A DNA stretch of 64,000 bases from Massilia sp. PDC64 (GTDB taxonomy: Bacteria; Pseudomonadota; Gammaproteobacteria; Burkholderiales; Burkholderiaceae_D), in NCBI RefSeq assembly GCF_900101265.1, contig NZ_FMZS01000011.1:1-64000 (forward strand). Reading direction: 5' to 3'. A model generated the notes under the pieces. The model saw only the letters and a list, made by a program, of their open reading frames with translations, had not been told where the DNA came from and searched no databases. The position numbers were made by a program, and so were the translations under genes. Positions 27,601 through 36,904 of the stretch are shown one piece after another (the stretch's first letter is position 1; each line of letters starts with the position of its first letter).

Positions 27601-27940
27601 GGATGACGGTGCCGCACGCGCACTCGTCCAGGCCCCACCGCTCGCCCTCGTGCCCGGCCAGCGCGCCGGACACGACGCACCAGCGCACCGTGTCCCCGTC
27701 GTGCCCGTCGCGCGCCGCCACGACGACCGCATCAGCCCCGCACAGCGCGCGGACAGCCTCGGCCAGATGCTGCTGGACGTGTTCCGGCGTGTCGGCCAGC
27801 GCCTGCGCCAGCCCCGCCAGCACGTCCGCCTCCGCCGCACCGTCGCGCGCGGGCAGATGCGCCGCGCGTTCGCGCAATACGGCTTCCACGACTGCGTCGT
27901 CGCGGACTCCGATCGGTGCGTCAGGTGTCGAGTCGGCCAT
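24656..27940 (-). CDS. Soluble GAF-PAS hybrid sensor histidine kinase
   Basis: A 1094-residue cytosolic kinase with no membrane helix: GAF domain at about 53-190, a short coiled coil (195-235), four PAS/PAC units at about 233-345, 352-470, 475-597 and 605-720, then HisKA with H743 in LAHELRNPLAPI. The HATPase has an N-box near 855-862, DTGIGIP at 887-893 and GGLGIGLTMV at 916-925. The C-terminal receiver has D1030 (SVLLDLGMPG) and K1082. The receiver has no output domain and no HPt gene is visible, so its partner is elsewhere. The 254 bases upstream (27941-28194) separate it from the next kinase; a weak TTGGCA-17-TAATCT on the minus strand is the only promoter hint. Confidence 0.9.
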   Translation of the reverse strand: MADSTPDAPIGVRDDAVVEAVLRERAAHLPARDGAAEADVLAGLAQALADTPEHVQQHLAEAVRALCGADAVVVAARDGHDGDTVRWCVVSGALAGHEGERWGLDECACGTVIRADGAVLMEHPIDKIPSLRASGVQVSEFLGVPWRIHGNAAGALGVLLADGGTRFDAEDLRRLRTCAAFAAAAHQAGGGQIERKVEERLRPVLESKEHLEREVEESRAAERLLREHKALIDATLSISTVGVLYFDIDGTVHDVNAAFERMTGYTRDELRTMPNWRAMTPPEFWDVSARALRDLIDNGVTSPYTKQMRRKDGSRWWGLFAPARISGEGANARCVLFVIDVTENKETEARLAESEERFRAMVEGFAQTVWETDAHGRVVTGSSSWTAYTGQPESASLGVGWIEAVHPDDRAYALREWRAAVGTRRPLNAEFRVQMASGGWRWTNARAAPLFNRDGSVRKWVGMHIDVDERRRTQAALAESERRYRMLFEAMDEGFLLATVRFDETGRPTGLDYAEANPAAVRMANIAYVGPGQLRMRPEHEPCWLDACAQVVRTGVSSRSQCFSQPLGSWYDFFVYPVGGRQVPRVAILFHDITVRKRAEDALRESEGRFRALADASPALVYQFDTDGNVIYLNQRCVTDEVGAEDGRTGWKSIARPNDMDAYLRDVYEGIRSRGAFTQRVETVVKDGSRHWFESHASPWHSGDGEHRGYVGISLDITGAVQAEEALKEADRRKDEFLATLAHELRNPLAPISNAVQLMRRPDGRRQSDRVVEMVGRQVKQMARLVDDLLEVSRITRGKIELKLERVPFAEIVHSAVETSQPMIDRACHQLAVALPEEPLVLEADRVRLTQVFSNLLNNAAKYTDTGGRIWFDVRREDGHVVASVRDTGIGIPADALPCVFDMFAQAHRSAGRGQGGLGIGLTMVRSLVEMHHGTVEARSAGPDQGSEFIVRLPLAPVLDADDTAPQLGQARPAAPFHGQRILVVDDNRDAADTLGLLLEADGAEVRVVYDGRAALATAESFLPTSVLLDLGMPGIDGYEVARRLRQDERFAGVRIAALTGWGQDADRRQTRNRGFSHHLTKPVSIEELHRILA

Positions 27941-28194
27941 GGTTGTCGATGATTGGTTGCCTACGCCCTGTAACCCAGATTACTTGACAACCCGATCAGT
28001 GCCAACCCGATTTCAATCGTGCCCGCCACGTTTAACAATATTTAAAGAAATCCGCGACACCGGCGAACGAAATCGTGGCGTCCCCGCAAATTCAGTGTAT
28101 TTGAACGGCCACCGGATGGTTTCGCGATACAAAAAAGATAGCGATAACAAGCACCGCAAGGATTTACGTGGCAATCGCAATCAAGGAGGACCGG

Positions 28195-30381
<2,187 letters not shown>

Positions 30382-30501
30382 GGTTTCCGATAACGAAAAT
30401 CCGAATCTTCTGATTGTATCTTCTGCAAGTTTGAAACCGAGCGCGCACACACAAAAAATACCCCCAAGACATGGCGACCAACATTAGCAAAACGTTTCGC
30501 C

Positions 30502-30529
30502 TTGTTGCAGATCGGAAATATGTTATATT
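30502..30529 (+). promoter_or_regulatory. Candidate promoter of the binding-protein/GGDEF-EAL operon
   Basis: TTGTTG (30502-30507) and TATATT (30524-30529) are separated by 16 bases, 44 bases before the start codon at 30574. The surrounding 192-base divergent spacer (30382-30573) is AT-richer than its flanks. On the minus strand a TACAAT near 30410 could serve the kinase gene, but its -35 is poor. Confidence 0.45.
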
Positions 30530-30573
30530 TGCGACATTCCGGCCGACGCCTCGCCGATGCCACGTCAACACCC

Positions 30574-31428
30574 ATGTACCGACTTTCCTTTGTCCGCTCC
30601 GTCCTGGCCGTCGTGGCCTGCCTGTCCGCCGCCGGCGCCGTCCGCGCCGCGCCGGTGCCGACCTACGATTTCTCGCCGGTCAACCAGTACAACCTGCAGG
30701 TGTCGGCCGGCTTCTGGAATCCGATCATCCGCTACGTGTCGCAGAAAAGCGGCGTACGCCTGAACCTCAAGCTCGGTCGCACGTCGGCCGACACGACGAG
30801 CTACGTGCTCACGCGCGAAGTCGACTTCGCGTTCACGAACCATTTGTTCAGCCCGGACCGCGCGCGGCTGGGCTGGACCGTGTTCGGTCGCCGCGACGCG
30901 CCGCCCGTGCGGTCGCAGATCGTCGTCCCGGCCGATTCGCCCGTGATGGGCCTGGCACAACTGGCCGGCGAGTCCGTCGCCTTCCCCGGCCCGGAAGCGA
31001 TGGTGGCGTACAAGGTGGCGTATGCCCAGCTGGTGCGCAAGAACATCCCCGTCGACGTCATCTTCGCCGGCAACATGGACGCCGCGTTCGCCCAGATGTT
31101 CGCCGGCAAGGCGATGGCGGTCGGCGCCAATTCGCAGCTCGTGCAGAGCTACCAGCGACGCGAACACAAGGCGTTCCGCGTGCTGTGGAGTTCGGAGCCG
31201 TTCAACGACCTGGCGCTGATGGTGTCGCCGCGGGTGCCGGCCGACCACGTCCGCGCCGTCGCCCGGGCCTTCTTCGGCATGGACAAGGATCCGGAAGGCC
31301 GCCGCATTCTCGCGGCCGCCGCGGAACTCGTGCATGCGCCGGCGCCCATTTCCTTCGTCGCGGCCAGCGACGCCGACTATGCCGCCTACCGCGCCTTCTA
31401 CGCGGATGCGCCGCCGAACCTGCGCTGA
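30574..31428 (+). CDS. PhnD-like periplasmic substrate-binding protein
   Basis: A 284-residue exported protein. The signal peptide is YRLSFVRSVLAVVACLSAAG, with likely cleavage at VRA-AP. The mature part resembles PhnD/phosphate-phosphonate-type binding proteins: FSPVNQYNLQVSAGFWNPII at the start, the AMVAYKVAYAQLV segment, and FNDLALMVSPRVPADHVRAV late. The start at 30574 (MYRLS) is preferred because the upstream in-frame residues are not part of a signal peptide. No permease or ATPase gene is near; instead a membrane GGDEF-EAL gene starts 4 bases after its stop. It therefore probably works as a sensor partner rather than in transport. The ligand cannot be read from sequence. Confidence 0.75.
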   Translation: MYRLSFVRSVLAVVACLSAAGAVRAAPVPTYDFSPVNQYNLQVSAGFWNPIIRYVSQKSGVRLNLKLGRTSADTTSYVLTREVDFAFTNHLFSPDRARLGWTVFGRRDAPPVRSQIVVPADSPVMGLAQLAGESVAFPGPEAMVAYKVAYAQLVRKNIPVDVIFAGNMDAAFAQMFAGKAMAVGANSQLVQSYQRREHKAFRVLWSSEPFNDLALMVSPRVPADHVRAVARAFFGMDKDPEGRRILAAAAELVHAPAPISFVAASDADYAAYRAFYADAPPNLR

Positions 31429-31432
31429 CACG

Positions 31433-34303
31433 ATGACCCTCTCTCCGCTCCTGCGCTTTGTGCAGCGCATCCCGGCGCTGCCGCGCTCCCTCGTCGGCCG
31501 CGTGTTCACCGTGTTCAGCCTCACCCTGCTGCTGTCGATGGGCACGGGCCTGGGCCTGTTCTACCGCTACCAGTTCCTGCAGCACATCGAGGAGACGCAG
31601 GACACGGCGCTGACGCTCGTCGAAGTGGCCACGCAGACGATCGAGGACAGCGTCGTGATCGGCGACTACGACACCGTCAAGCGCACCCTGGGCAAGATGC
31701 TGTTCCAGTCGCCGTTCAAGCGCGCCGAATTCATCGACGTGGCCGGCGGCACGATCCGCGTGGACGCGCCGCGCGTGACGCGTGCGCTGGCGCCGCGCTG
31801 GCTGACGAAGCGCATCGCCGACAAGCTGTACGACGTCAACCGCATCGCCAACGTGGGCGGCAAGGACTACGGGGTCGTGCGCCTGCAGTTCGACGAGGAA
31901 AAGCTGGCGGCCCAGTTGTGGAGCCTCGTGCTGGAGACGGCCGGCGTGGCGTTCGTCGTGTTCCTCGCCAGCGTCGCCCTGATGCGCGCCCTCGTGCGCC
32001 GCTGGCTCGACAACCTGGGCCGCCTGCGCTCGTTCGAGCACGACGTGGCCGCGGGGCGCATCACGGCCGAAGCGGCGCTGCTGGCCGACGCGCCGACCGA
32101 GATCCAGGAAGCGATCCGCGCCGTCAACCGCAGCGCGGCGAGCCTGCGCGACCAGTTCGGCCAGCGCATCGATTCGCTGATGAATTCCCTCATGCAGCAC
32201 AAGAGCGCGATGGACCAGGCCGCGATCGTGTGCGAGACGGATGCGGTCGGTATCATCACCGGCGTCAACGACCTGTTCGTGACGAGCAGCGGCTTCACCC
32301 GCCCCGAGGTCGTGGGCCAGCGCCTGGGCGACGTCGGGCGCCCGGCCGGCGCGCGCCTGCCGTGGCAGCCGTCGGAGCGCGTGTGGAACGGCGAGGTCGT
32401 GATCGCGGGGCGCCACGGCCGGCGCCACTGGCACCGCACCATCGTGCCCATGTTCGCCGCCCAGGGCACGGTCGAGCGCTACATCTGCATCGACATCGAC
32501 ATCACGGAACGCAAGGAATTCGAGCGCACGATCGTCGAGAACGCGCAGCGCCAGACCTTGATCGCGGAACTCGGGCGCAAGGCGCTGGCCGCGAACGACC
32601 TCGACGACCTGTTCGCGGACGCCGCCGACGCCGCCGCGCGCGGTCTCGGCGCGGCCTGCGCCGCGCTGTTCGAAGCGGGCCCGGACGGCATGCTGGTGCG
32701 CGCCGGCGCCGGCCGGCTGGCGCAGTCCACGGGCCTGCAACTGGCCTGCCCGCACGGCGATCCGTCCGCGGCCGCGCCTGTCGCCGATGCTGCACTACAG
32801 CCCTGGTTCGCGCCGCTGGCGGCCCTGCACGGGATCGACACGGGCATCGACACGGCCATCGTGTGCGGCGAGCGCACGTTCGGCCTGCTGGGCGTGTACG
32901 CCGCGCGCCCGCGCCGCTTCGGCGCCGACGACGCCAACTTCCTGCACGGCGTGGCCAACATCGTCGCCACCGCCGTCGAACGCCAGGAAGCGCGCAACCG
33001 CCTCACTTACCTGGCCCAGTACGATCCGCTCACGAGCCTGCCGAACCGGCGCCGCCTCGCGCACAGCCTGGAAGACGCCATCGCCGCCGCCGCGCGCGTG
33101 GGCAGCCGCGCGGCCGTCATGTTCATCGACCTGGACCGCTTCAAGAACGTCAACGACATGCTGGGCCACGGCGTCGGCGACCAGTTGCTCGTGCAGGCTG
33201 CAAAACGCCTGTCGGCCTGCGCGCGCGCGGGCGACGTGGTGGCGCGGCTGGGCGGCGACGAGTTCGCGCTCGTGCTGCCCGCGCTGGAGGACGACGGCGC
33301 CGCGGACGGCATCGCCGCGCGCGTCATCGAGGCGCTGGCCCAGCCGTTCTACCTCGCGGGCCAGCAGCTGTTCGTGTCGGCCAGCGTGGGCATCGCCACG
33401 TATCCCGAGAACGGCCGCGACGCCGAGACGCTGCTGAAGAATGCCGACACGGCGATGTACGGCGCCAAGAACGGCGGCCGCAACAACTACCAGTTCTATC
33501 TCGCCGAAATGCACGAGAACGCGACGCAGCGCCTGCAGACGGAAACCCAGTTGCGCCAGGCGCTGGAGCGGGGCGAATTCCTGCTGCATTACCAGCCCAA
33601 GCTCGACCTCGCGACGAACACCATCAGCGGCTTCGAGGCGCTGCTGCGCTGGCACCATCCGCAGCGCGGCCTCGTGCCGCCGCTGGAATTCATCGACATC
33701 CTCGAGGACACGGGCCTGATCCTGCCCGTCGGCGAATGGGTGATCGGCGACGTGTGCCGCCAGCTGAAGACGTGGCAGGCGCTGGGCATGACCGTGCAGC
33801 CGGTGGCGATCAACCTGTCCGCGCGCCAGTTGCAGCAGGCCGACCTGGCGGGCGCCGTCGAGCGCATCGTCGCGCGCGCCGGCGTCGACCCGGCGCTGCT
33901 GGAATTCGAGCTGACGGAATCGATGCTGATGGCGGACCCGGAAGGCGCGGTCGAGATCCTCGCGCGCATCAAGGCCCTCGGCATGCGCCTGTCCGTGGAC
34001 GACTTCGGCACGGGCTATTCGAGCCTCGCCTACCTGAAGCGCTTCCCGCTGGACGCGCTGAAGATCGACCGCACCTTCGTGCGCGACCTGCCGGACGATC
34101 CGGACGACGCCGCCATCACGAAGGCGGTGATCCGGCTGGCGCACAGTCTCAGCCTGAAGGTCGTGGCCGAGGGCGTGGAAAACGTGGACCAGCTGCGCGA
34201 ACTGGAACAATATGGCTGCGACCAGATCCAGGGCTATTACGTGAGCCGTCCGTTGCCGGCCCAGGCGTGCGAAGCGCTGCTGGCCGGAGCAGCCATCGCC
34301 TAG
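31433..34303 (+). CDS. Membrane GGDEF-EAL protein with periplasmic sensor, PAS and GAF domains
   Basis: A 956-residue c-di-GMP protein: TM1 about 24-44, periplasmic loop 45-160, TM2 about 166-187, HAMP-like region 188-245, PAS about 262-370, GAF about 375-520, GGDEF about 525-690, EAL about 700-950. The GGDEF motif (607-611) is intact, and an RxxD product-inhibition site is present at 598-601 (RAGD). The EAL motif (735-737), N794, E825, D856-D857 (DDFGTG), K877 and AEGVE are all present, so both cyclase and phosphodiesterase activity are possible. ATG at 31433, 4 bases after the binding-protein stop, implies coupled expression. The periplasmic loop is short and could receive the bound state of that protein. 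Confidence 0.9.
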   Translation: MTLSPLLRFVQRIPALPRSLVGRVFTVFSLTLLLSMGTGLGLFYRYQFLQHIEETQDTALTLVEVATQTIEDSVVIGDYDTVKRTLGKMLFQSPFKRAEFIDVAGGTIRVDAPRVTRALAPRWLTKRIADKLYDVNRIANVGGKDYGVVRLQFDEEKLAAQLWSLVLETAGVAFVVFLASVALMRALVRRWLDNLGRLRSFEHDVAAGRITAEAALLADAPTEIQEAIRAVNRSAASLRDQFGQRIDSLMNSLMQHKSAMDQAAIVCETDAVGIITGVNDLFVTSSGFTRPEVVGQRLGDVGRPAGARLPWQPSERVWNGEVVIAGRHGRRHWHRTIVPMFAAQGTVERYICIDIDITERKEFERTIVENAQRQTLIAELGRKALAANDLDDLFADAADAAARGLGAACAALFEAGPDGMLVRAGAGRLAQSTGLQLACPHGDPSAAAPVADAALQPWFAPLAALHGIDTGIDTAIVCGERTFGLLGVYAARPRRFGADDANFLHGVANIVATAVERQEARNRLTYLAQYDPLTSLPNRRRLAHSLEDAIAAAARVGSRAAVMFIDLDRFKNVNDMLGHGVGDQLLVQAAKRLSACARAGDVVARLGGDEFALVLPALEDDGAADGIAARVIEALAQPFYLAGQQLFVSASVGIATYPENGRDAETLLKNADTAMYGAKNGGRNNYQFYLAEMHENATQRLQTETQLRQALERGEFLLHYQPKLDLATNTISGFEALLRWHHPQRGLVPPLEFIDILEDTGLILPVGEWVIGDVCRQLKTWQALGMTVQPVAINLSARQLQQADLAGAVERIVARAGVDPALLEFELTESMLMADPEGAVEILARIKALGMRLSVDDFGTGYSSLAYLKRFPLDALKIDRTFVRDLPDDPDDAAITKAVIRLAHSLSLKVVAEGVENVDQLRELEQYGCDQIQGYYVSRPLPAQACEALLAGAAIA

Positions 34304-34322
34304 CGTTATTTCGGCTAAACTA

Positions 34323-34350
34323 GTGGGATTCCTCCGATTCAGAATCCCAC
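34323..34350 (+). promoter_or_regulatory. Perfect inverted repeat just before the aminotransferase start
   Basis: Arms GTGGGATT (34323-34330) and AATCCCAC (34343-34350) flank a 12-base loop that contains CCTCCG, and the structure ends one base before the ATG at 34352. No T tract follows, so it is more likely an operator or a hairpin over the translation start than a terminator for the upstream gene. Confidence 0.5.
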
Positions 34351-34351
34351 C

Positions 34352-35548
34352 ATGCCTCACAATCCTCTCCAGGTGGCGCGCCGCGTCGACGCCATCGAAC
34401 CCTTCCGCGTGATGGAAATGGTCAAGGCCGCAGCCGCGATGGTACGCGCCGGCCAGGACGTCATCAGCATGAGCGTCGGCGAACCCGACTTCACGGCACC
34501 GGACCTCGTCGCACGCGCCGCCATGGACGCGATCCAGCGCGGCGCCACGCAGTACACGGAATCGCTGGGCCTCCCGGCCCTGCGCGAAGCCATCTCCGCG
34601 CACTACGCCCGCGCCTACGGCCTCGACATCGCCCCGCAACGCATCGTCGTGACGGCGGGCGCGTCGGCCGGCCTGCTGCTGGCCTGCGCGGCGCTCGTGG
34701 CGGAAGGCGACGAAGTCCTGATGCCCGACCCGAGCTATCCGTGCAACCGCCACTTCGTCAGCGCGTTCGGCGGCCGGGCCGTCCTCGTGCCGTCCGGCCC
34801 CGCCGAGCGCTACCAGCTGACGGCCGCCCAGGTGGCCGAACGCTGGACGGCACGCACGCGCGGCGTGATCGTCGCGTCGCCGTCGAACCCGACCGGGACA
34901 TCGATGACGCCGGCGCAGACGGAAGGCGTCGTCGCGGCCGTGCGCGCGCGCGGCGGTTTTTCGATCGTCGACGAGATCTACCAGGGCCTCTACTACGGCG
35001 AGAAGGAAGGCGACCGCGCGACGAGCGCCCTGTCGTTCGGCGACGACGTCATCACCGTCAACAGCTTCTCGAAATACTTCAGCATGACGGGCTGGCGCCT
35101 CGGCTGGCTCGTGCTGCCGGAGTCGCTCGTCCCGGCCGTCGAAAAGCTGGCGCAGAACCTGTTCATCTGCGCGCCCGCCATCGCCCAGCACGCGGCGCTC
35201 GCTGCCTTCCACGACGACGCCCTCGCCATCTTCGAGGAACGCCGTCACGAGTTCCGCCGCCGCCGCGATTTCCTCGTGCCCGCGCTGCGCGACCTCGGTT
35301 TCCAGGTGCCCGTACTGCCGGACGGCGCGTTCTACGTGTATGCGGACATCACGCAGGTCGACCACCCGCTCGCGCACGACAGCAGCGCGTTCGGCATGGC
35401 CGTGCTGCGCGACGCGCTCGTCGCGATCGTGCCGGGCGACGATTTCGGGTTCGCCGCGCCCCAGCAGCACGTGCGCTTTTCGTACGCGACGAAATACGAG
35501 CGGATCGAACAGGCGGTCGACCGCCTCGCGCGCCTGCTCAGGCGCTGA
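34352..35548 (+). CDS. Class I/II pyridoxal-phosphate aminotransferase
   Basis: A 398-residue aspartate-aminotransferase-fold enzyme. It has SVGEPDFTAPDLV near 42-54, the PLP-phosphate region VTAGASAGLLLA, SPSNPTGTSM, the Asp-Tyr pair in IVDEIYQGLYYG, and the Schiff-base lysine K241 in NSFSKYFSMTGWRLGW. The PDGAFYVYADI segment near the C-terminus is typical of the large alanine/aspartate/aromatic group; the amino acid it uses is not determinable by eye. ATG at 34352. It has no Shine-Dalgarno apart from the inverted-repeat region. Its last 11 bases overlap the end of the convergent kinase gene. Confidence 0.88.
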   Translation: MPHNPLQVARRVDAIEPFRVMEMVKAAAAMVRAGQDVISMSVGEPDFTAPDLVARAAMDAIQRGATQYTESLGLPALREAISAHYARAYGLDIAPQRIVVTAGASAGLLLACAALVAEGDEVLMPDPSYPCNRHFVSAFGGRAVLVPSGPAERYQLTAAQVAERWTARTRGVIVASPSNPTGTSMTPAQTEGVVAAVRARGGFSIVDEIYQGLYYGEKEGDRATSALSFGDDVITVNSFSKYFSMTGWRLGWLVLPESLVPAVEKLAQNLFICAPAIAQHAALAAFHDDALAIFEERRHEFRRRRDFLVPALRDLGFQVPVLPDGAFYVYADITQVDHPLAHDSSAFGMAVLRDALVAIVPGDDFGFAAPQQHVRFSYATKYERIEQAVDRLARLLRR

Positions 35549-36896
35549 CGGTCGAAATCGAGGCTGGTGCGTCCGCGACATGCGCGTCCGCGACATGCGC
35601 GTCCGCGACGGCGGCCAGCAGCGCCGCGGCGCCGACCGGCTTGACGAAGTAGCGGTCGAATCCGGCCGCGAGCCCGCGCGCCTCGTCGTCGGGCTGGCCG
35701 TAACCCGTCAGCGCGATCGCGTACGGACGCGGACCTTCCTGCTGCGCGCGCAGGGCCTGCATCAGCTCGAGGCCGTCGAGTTCGGGCAGGCCGATGTCGC
35801 ACACGATCACGTCCCACGGCTCGGCGAGCGCGCGCGCCAGGCCCGCGCGGCCGTCCGCTTCGCACACGACATGATGCCCTTCCGTGAGCAGGATGTCGGC
35901 CAGCGTGGCGCAGGCATCCTCGTTGTCTTCCACGAGCAGGATGCGGCGGCGCGGCACGGCCCGTGCCGGTTCGGGCCGGACCGGCGCGGCGGGCAGGCCG
36001 GCGAAGCGCGGCAGGCGCACAGTGAAACGGCTGCCTCGGCCGGGGCCGTCGCTGTGCGCCTCCACCGTCCCGCGGTGCATGCCCACGAGGTTGCGCACGA
36101 CGTTCAGGCCGACGCCGAGACCGCCCTCGGACCGGGCCAGCGAGCGCGGGCCCTGCGTGAACAGGTCGAAGATATAGGGAAGCACTTCGGGCGCGATGCC
36201 CGTGCCGTTGTCCTCGATGGTGACGACGACCTCGTCGGCGCCGGCCCGCGCGGCGAGCCGCAGGCGCCCGCCGTCGCCCGTGTATTTCGACGCGTTGCCG
36301 AGCAGGTTCGTGAACACCTGCGCGAGGCGCACCTTGTCGCCTTCCACCGCCACCGTCCCCGCCGGCAGTTCCACGTCCAGCGCCTGGCCCCGCTCCGCGA
36401 TGCGCGGCTGCACGGTCTCGACGGCGTGGCGCAGCACGTCGGCGAGCGACAGCGCTTCGACCGCCAGCTTGATCTTGCCGCTGCTGATGCGGGCGGCGTC
36501 GAGCAGGTCGTCGAGCAGGCGCGCCATGTGGTCGACCTGGCGCCCGATCACGCGCGCGAGCCTGAGCTGCTGCGGCGCGGCGCCGGCGTCGCGTTCCAGC
36601 AGCGACGCGGCCATCGCGAGCGGCGACAGCGGGTTGCGCAGCTCGTGCGCGAGCATGGCGAGGAATTCGTTCTGGCGGCGGTTGGCCGCCTCGGCATCCT
36701 CGCGCTGGTACTGGGCGTCCACGGTGGCCAGCACGAGGTGCTCGTTCGCCTCGCGCAGCCGGGCCACGTCCGCTTCCAGCGCGCGGATGCGTTCCAGCAG
36801 CAGCGTTTCCCCGAGCGGGTGCCCCGCGCTCTGTTGCGCGGGTTCTTGCAGGGAACGCTGTTCCGAAACAGGGGGCTGTTGCTGGTACGTTCCCAT
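35538..36896 (-). CDS. Soluble hybrid histidine kinase linked to the KaiC-like protein
   Basis: A 452-residue cytosolic kinase without a sensor domain: an N-terminal coiled coil (about 30-72), HisKA with H84 in LAHELRNPLSPL, HATPase (N-box near 197-204, DNGTGI 229-234, GGLGVGLNVV 258-267), and a C-terminal receiver with D367 (VCDIGLPELDG) and K419. The tail ends in a VADAH repeat. The ATG at 36896 (MGTYQQQPPVSE) lies 8 bases after the KaiC-like stop, so the two are one operon. Lacking its own input module, it probably takes its signal from a partner, the KaiC-like ATPase being the obvious candidate. Its receiver resembles that of the kinase at 28195 (TGYGQPDD in both). Confidence 0.88.
   Translation of the reverse strand: MGTYQQQPPVSEQRSLQEPAQQSAGHPLGETLLLERIRALEADVARLREANEHLVLATVDAQYQREDAEAANRRQNEFLAMLAHELRNPLSPLAMAASLLERDAGAAPQQLRLARVIGRQVDHMARLLDDLLDAARISSGKIKLAVEALSLADVLRHAVETVQPRIAERGQALDVELPAGTVAVEGDKVRLAQVFTNLLGNASKYTGDGGRLRLAARAGADEVVVTIEDNGTGIAPEVLPYIFDLFTQGPRSLARSEGGLGVGLNVVRNLVGMHRGTVEAHSDGPGRGSRFTVRLPRFAGLPAAPVRPEPARAVPRRRILLVEDNEDACATLADILLTEGHHVVCEADGRAGLARALAEPWDVIVCDIGLPELDGLELMQALRAQQEGPRPYAIALTGYGQPDDEARGLAAGFDRYFVKPVGAAALLAAVADAHVADAHVADAPASISTVSA
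35569..35610. repeat. In-frame 15-bp tandem repeat at the 3' end of the kinase gene
   Basis: Nearly three copies of GCGTCCGCGACATGC in tandem (35569-35583, 35584-35598, then a partial unit), encoding the C-terminal VADAH repeats. It looks like replication slippage in a dispensable tail. Confidence 0.8.
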
Positions 36897-36904
36897 CGTC
36901 GTCC

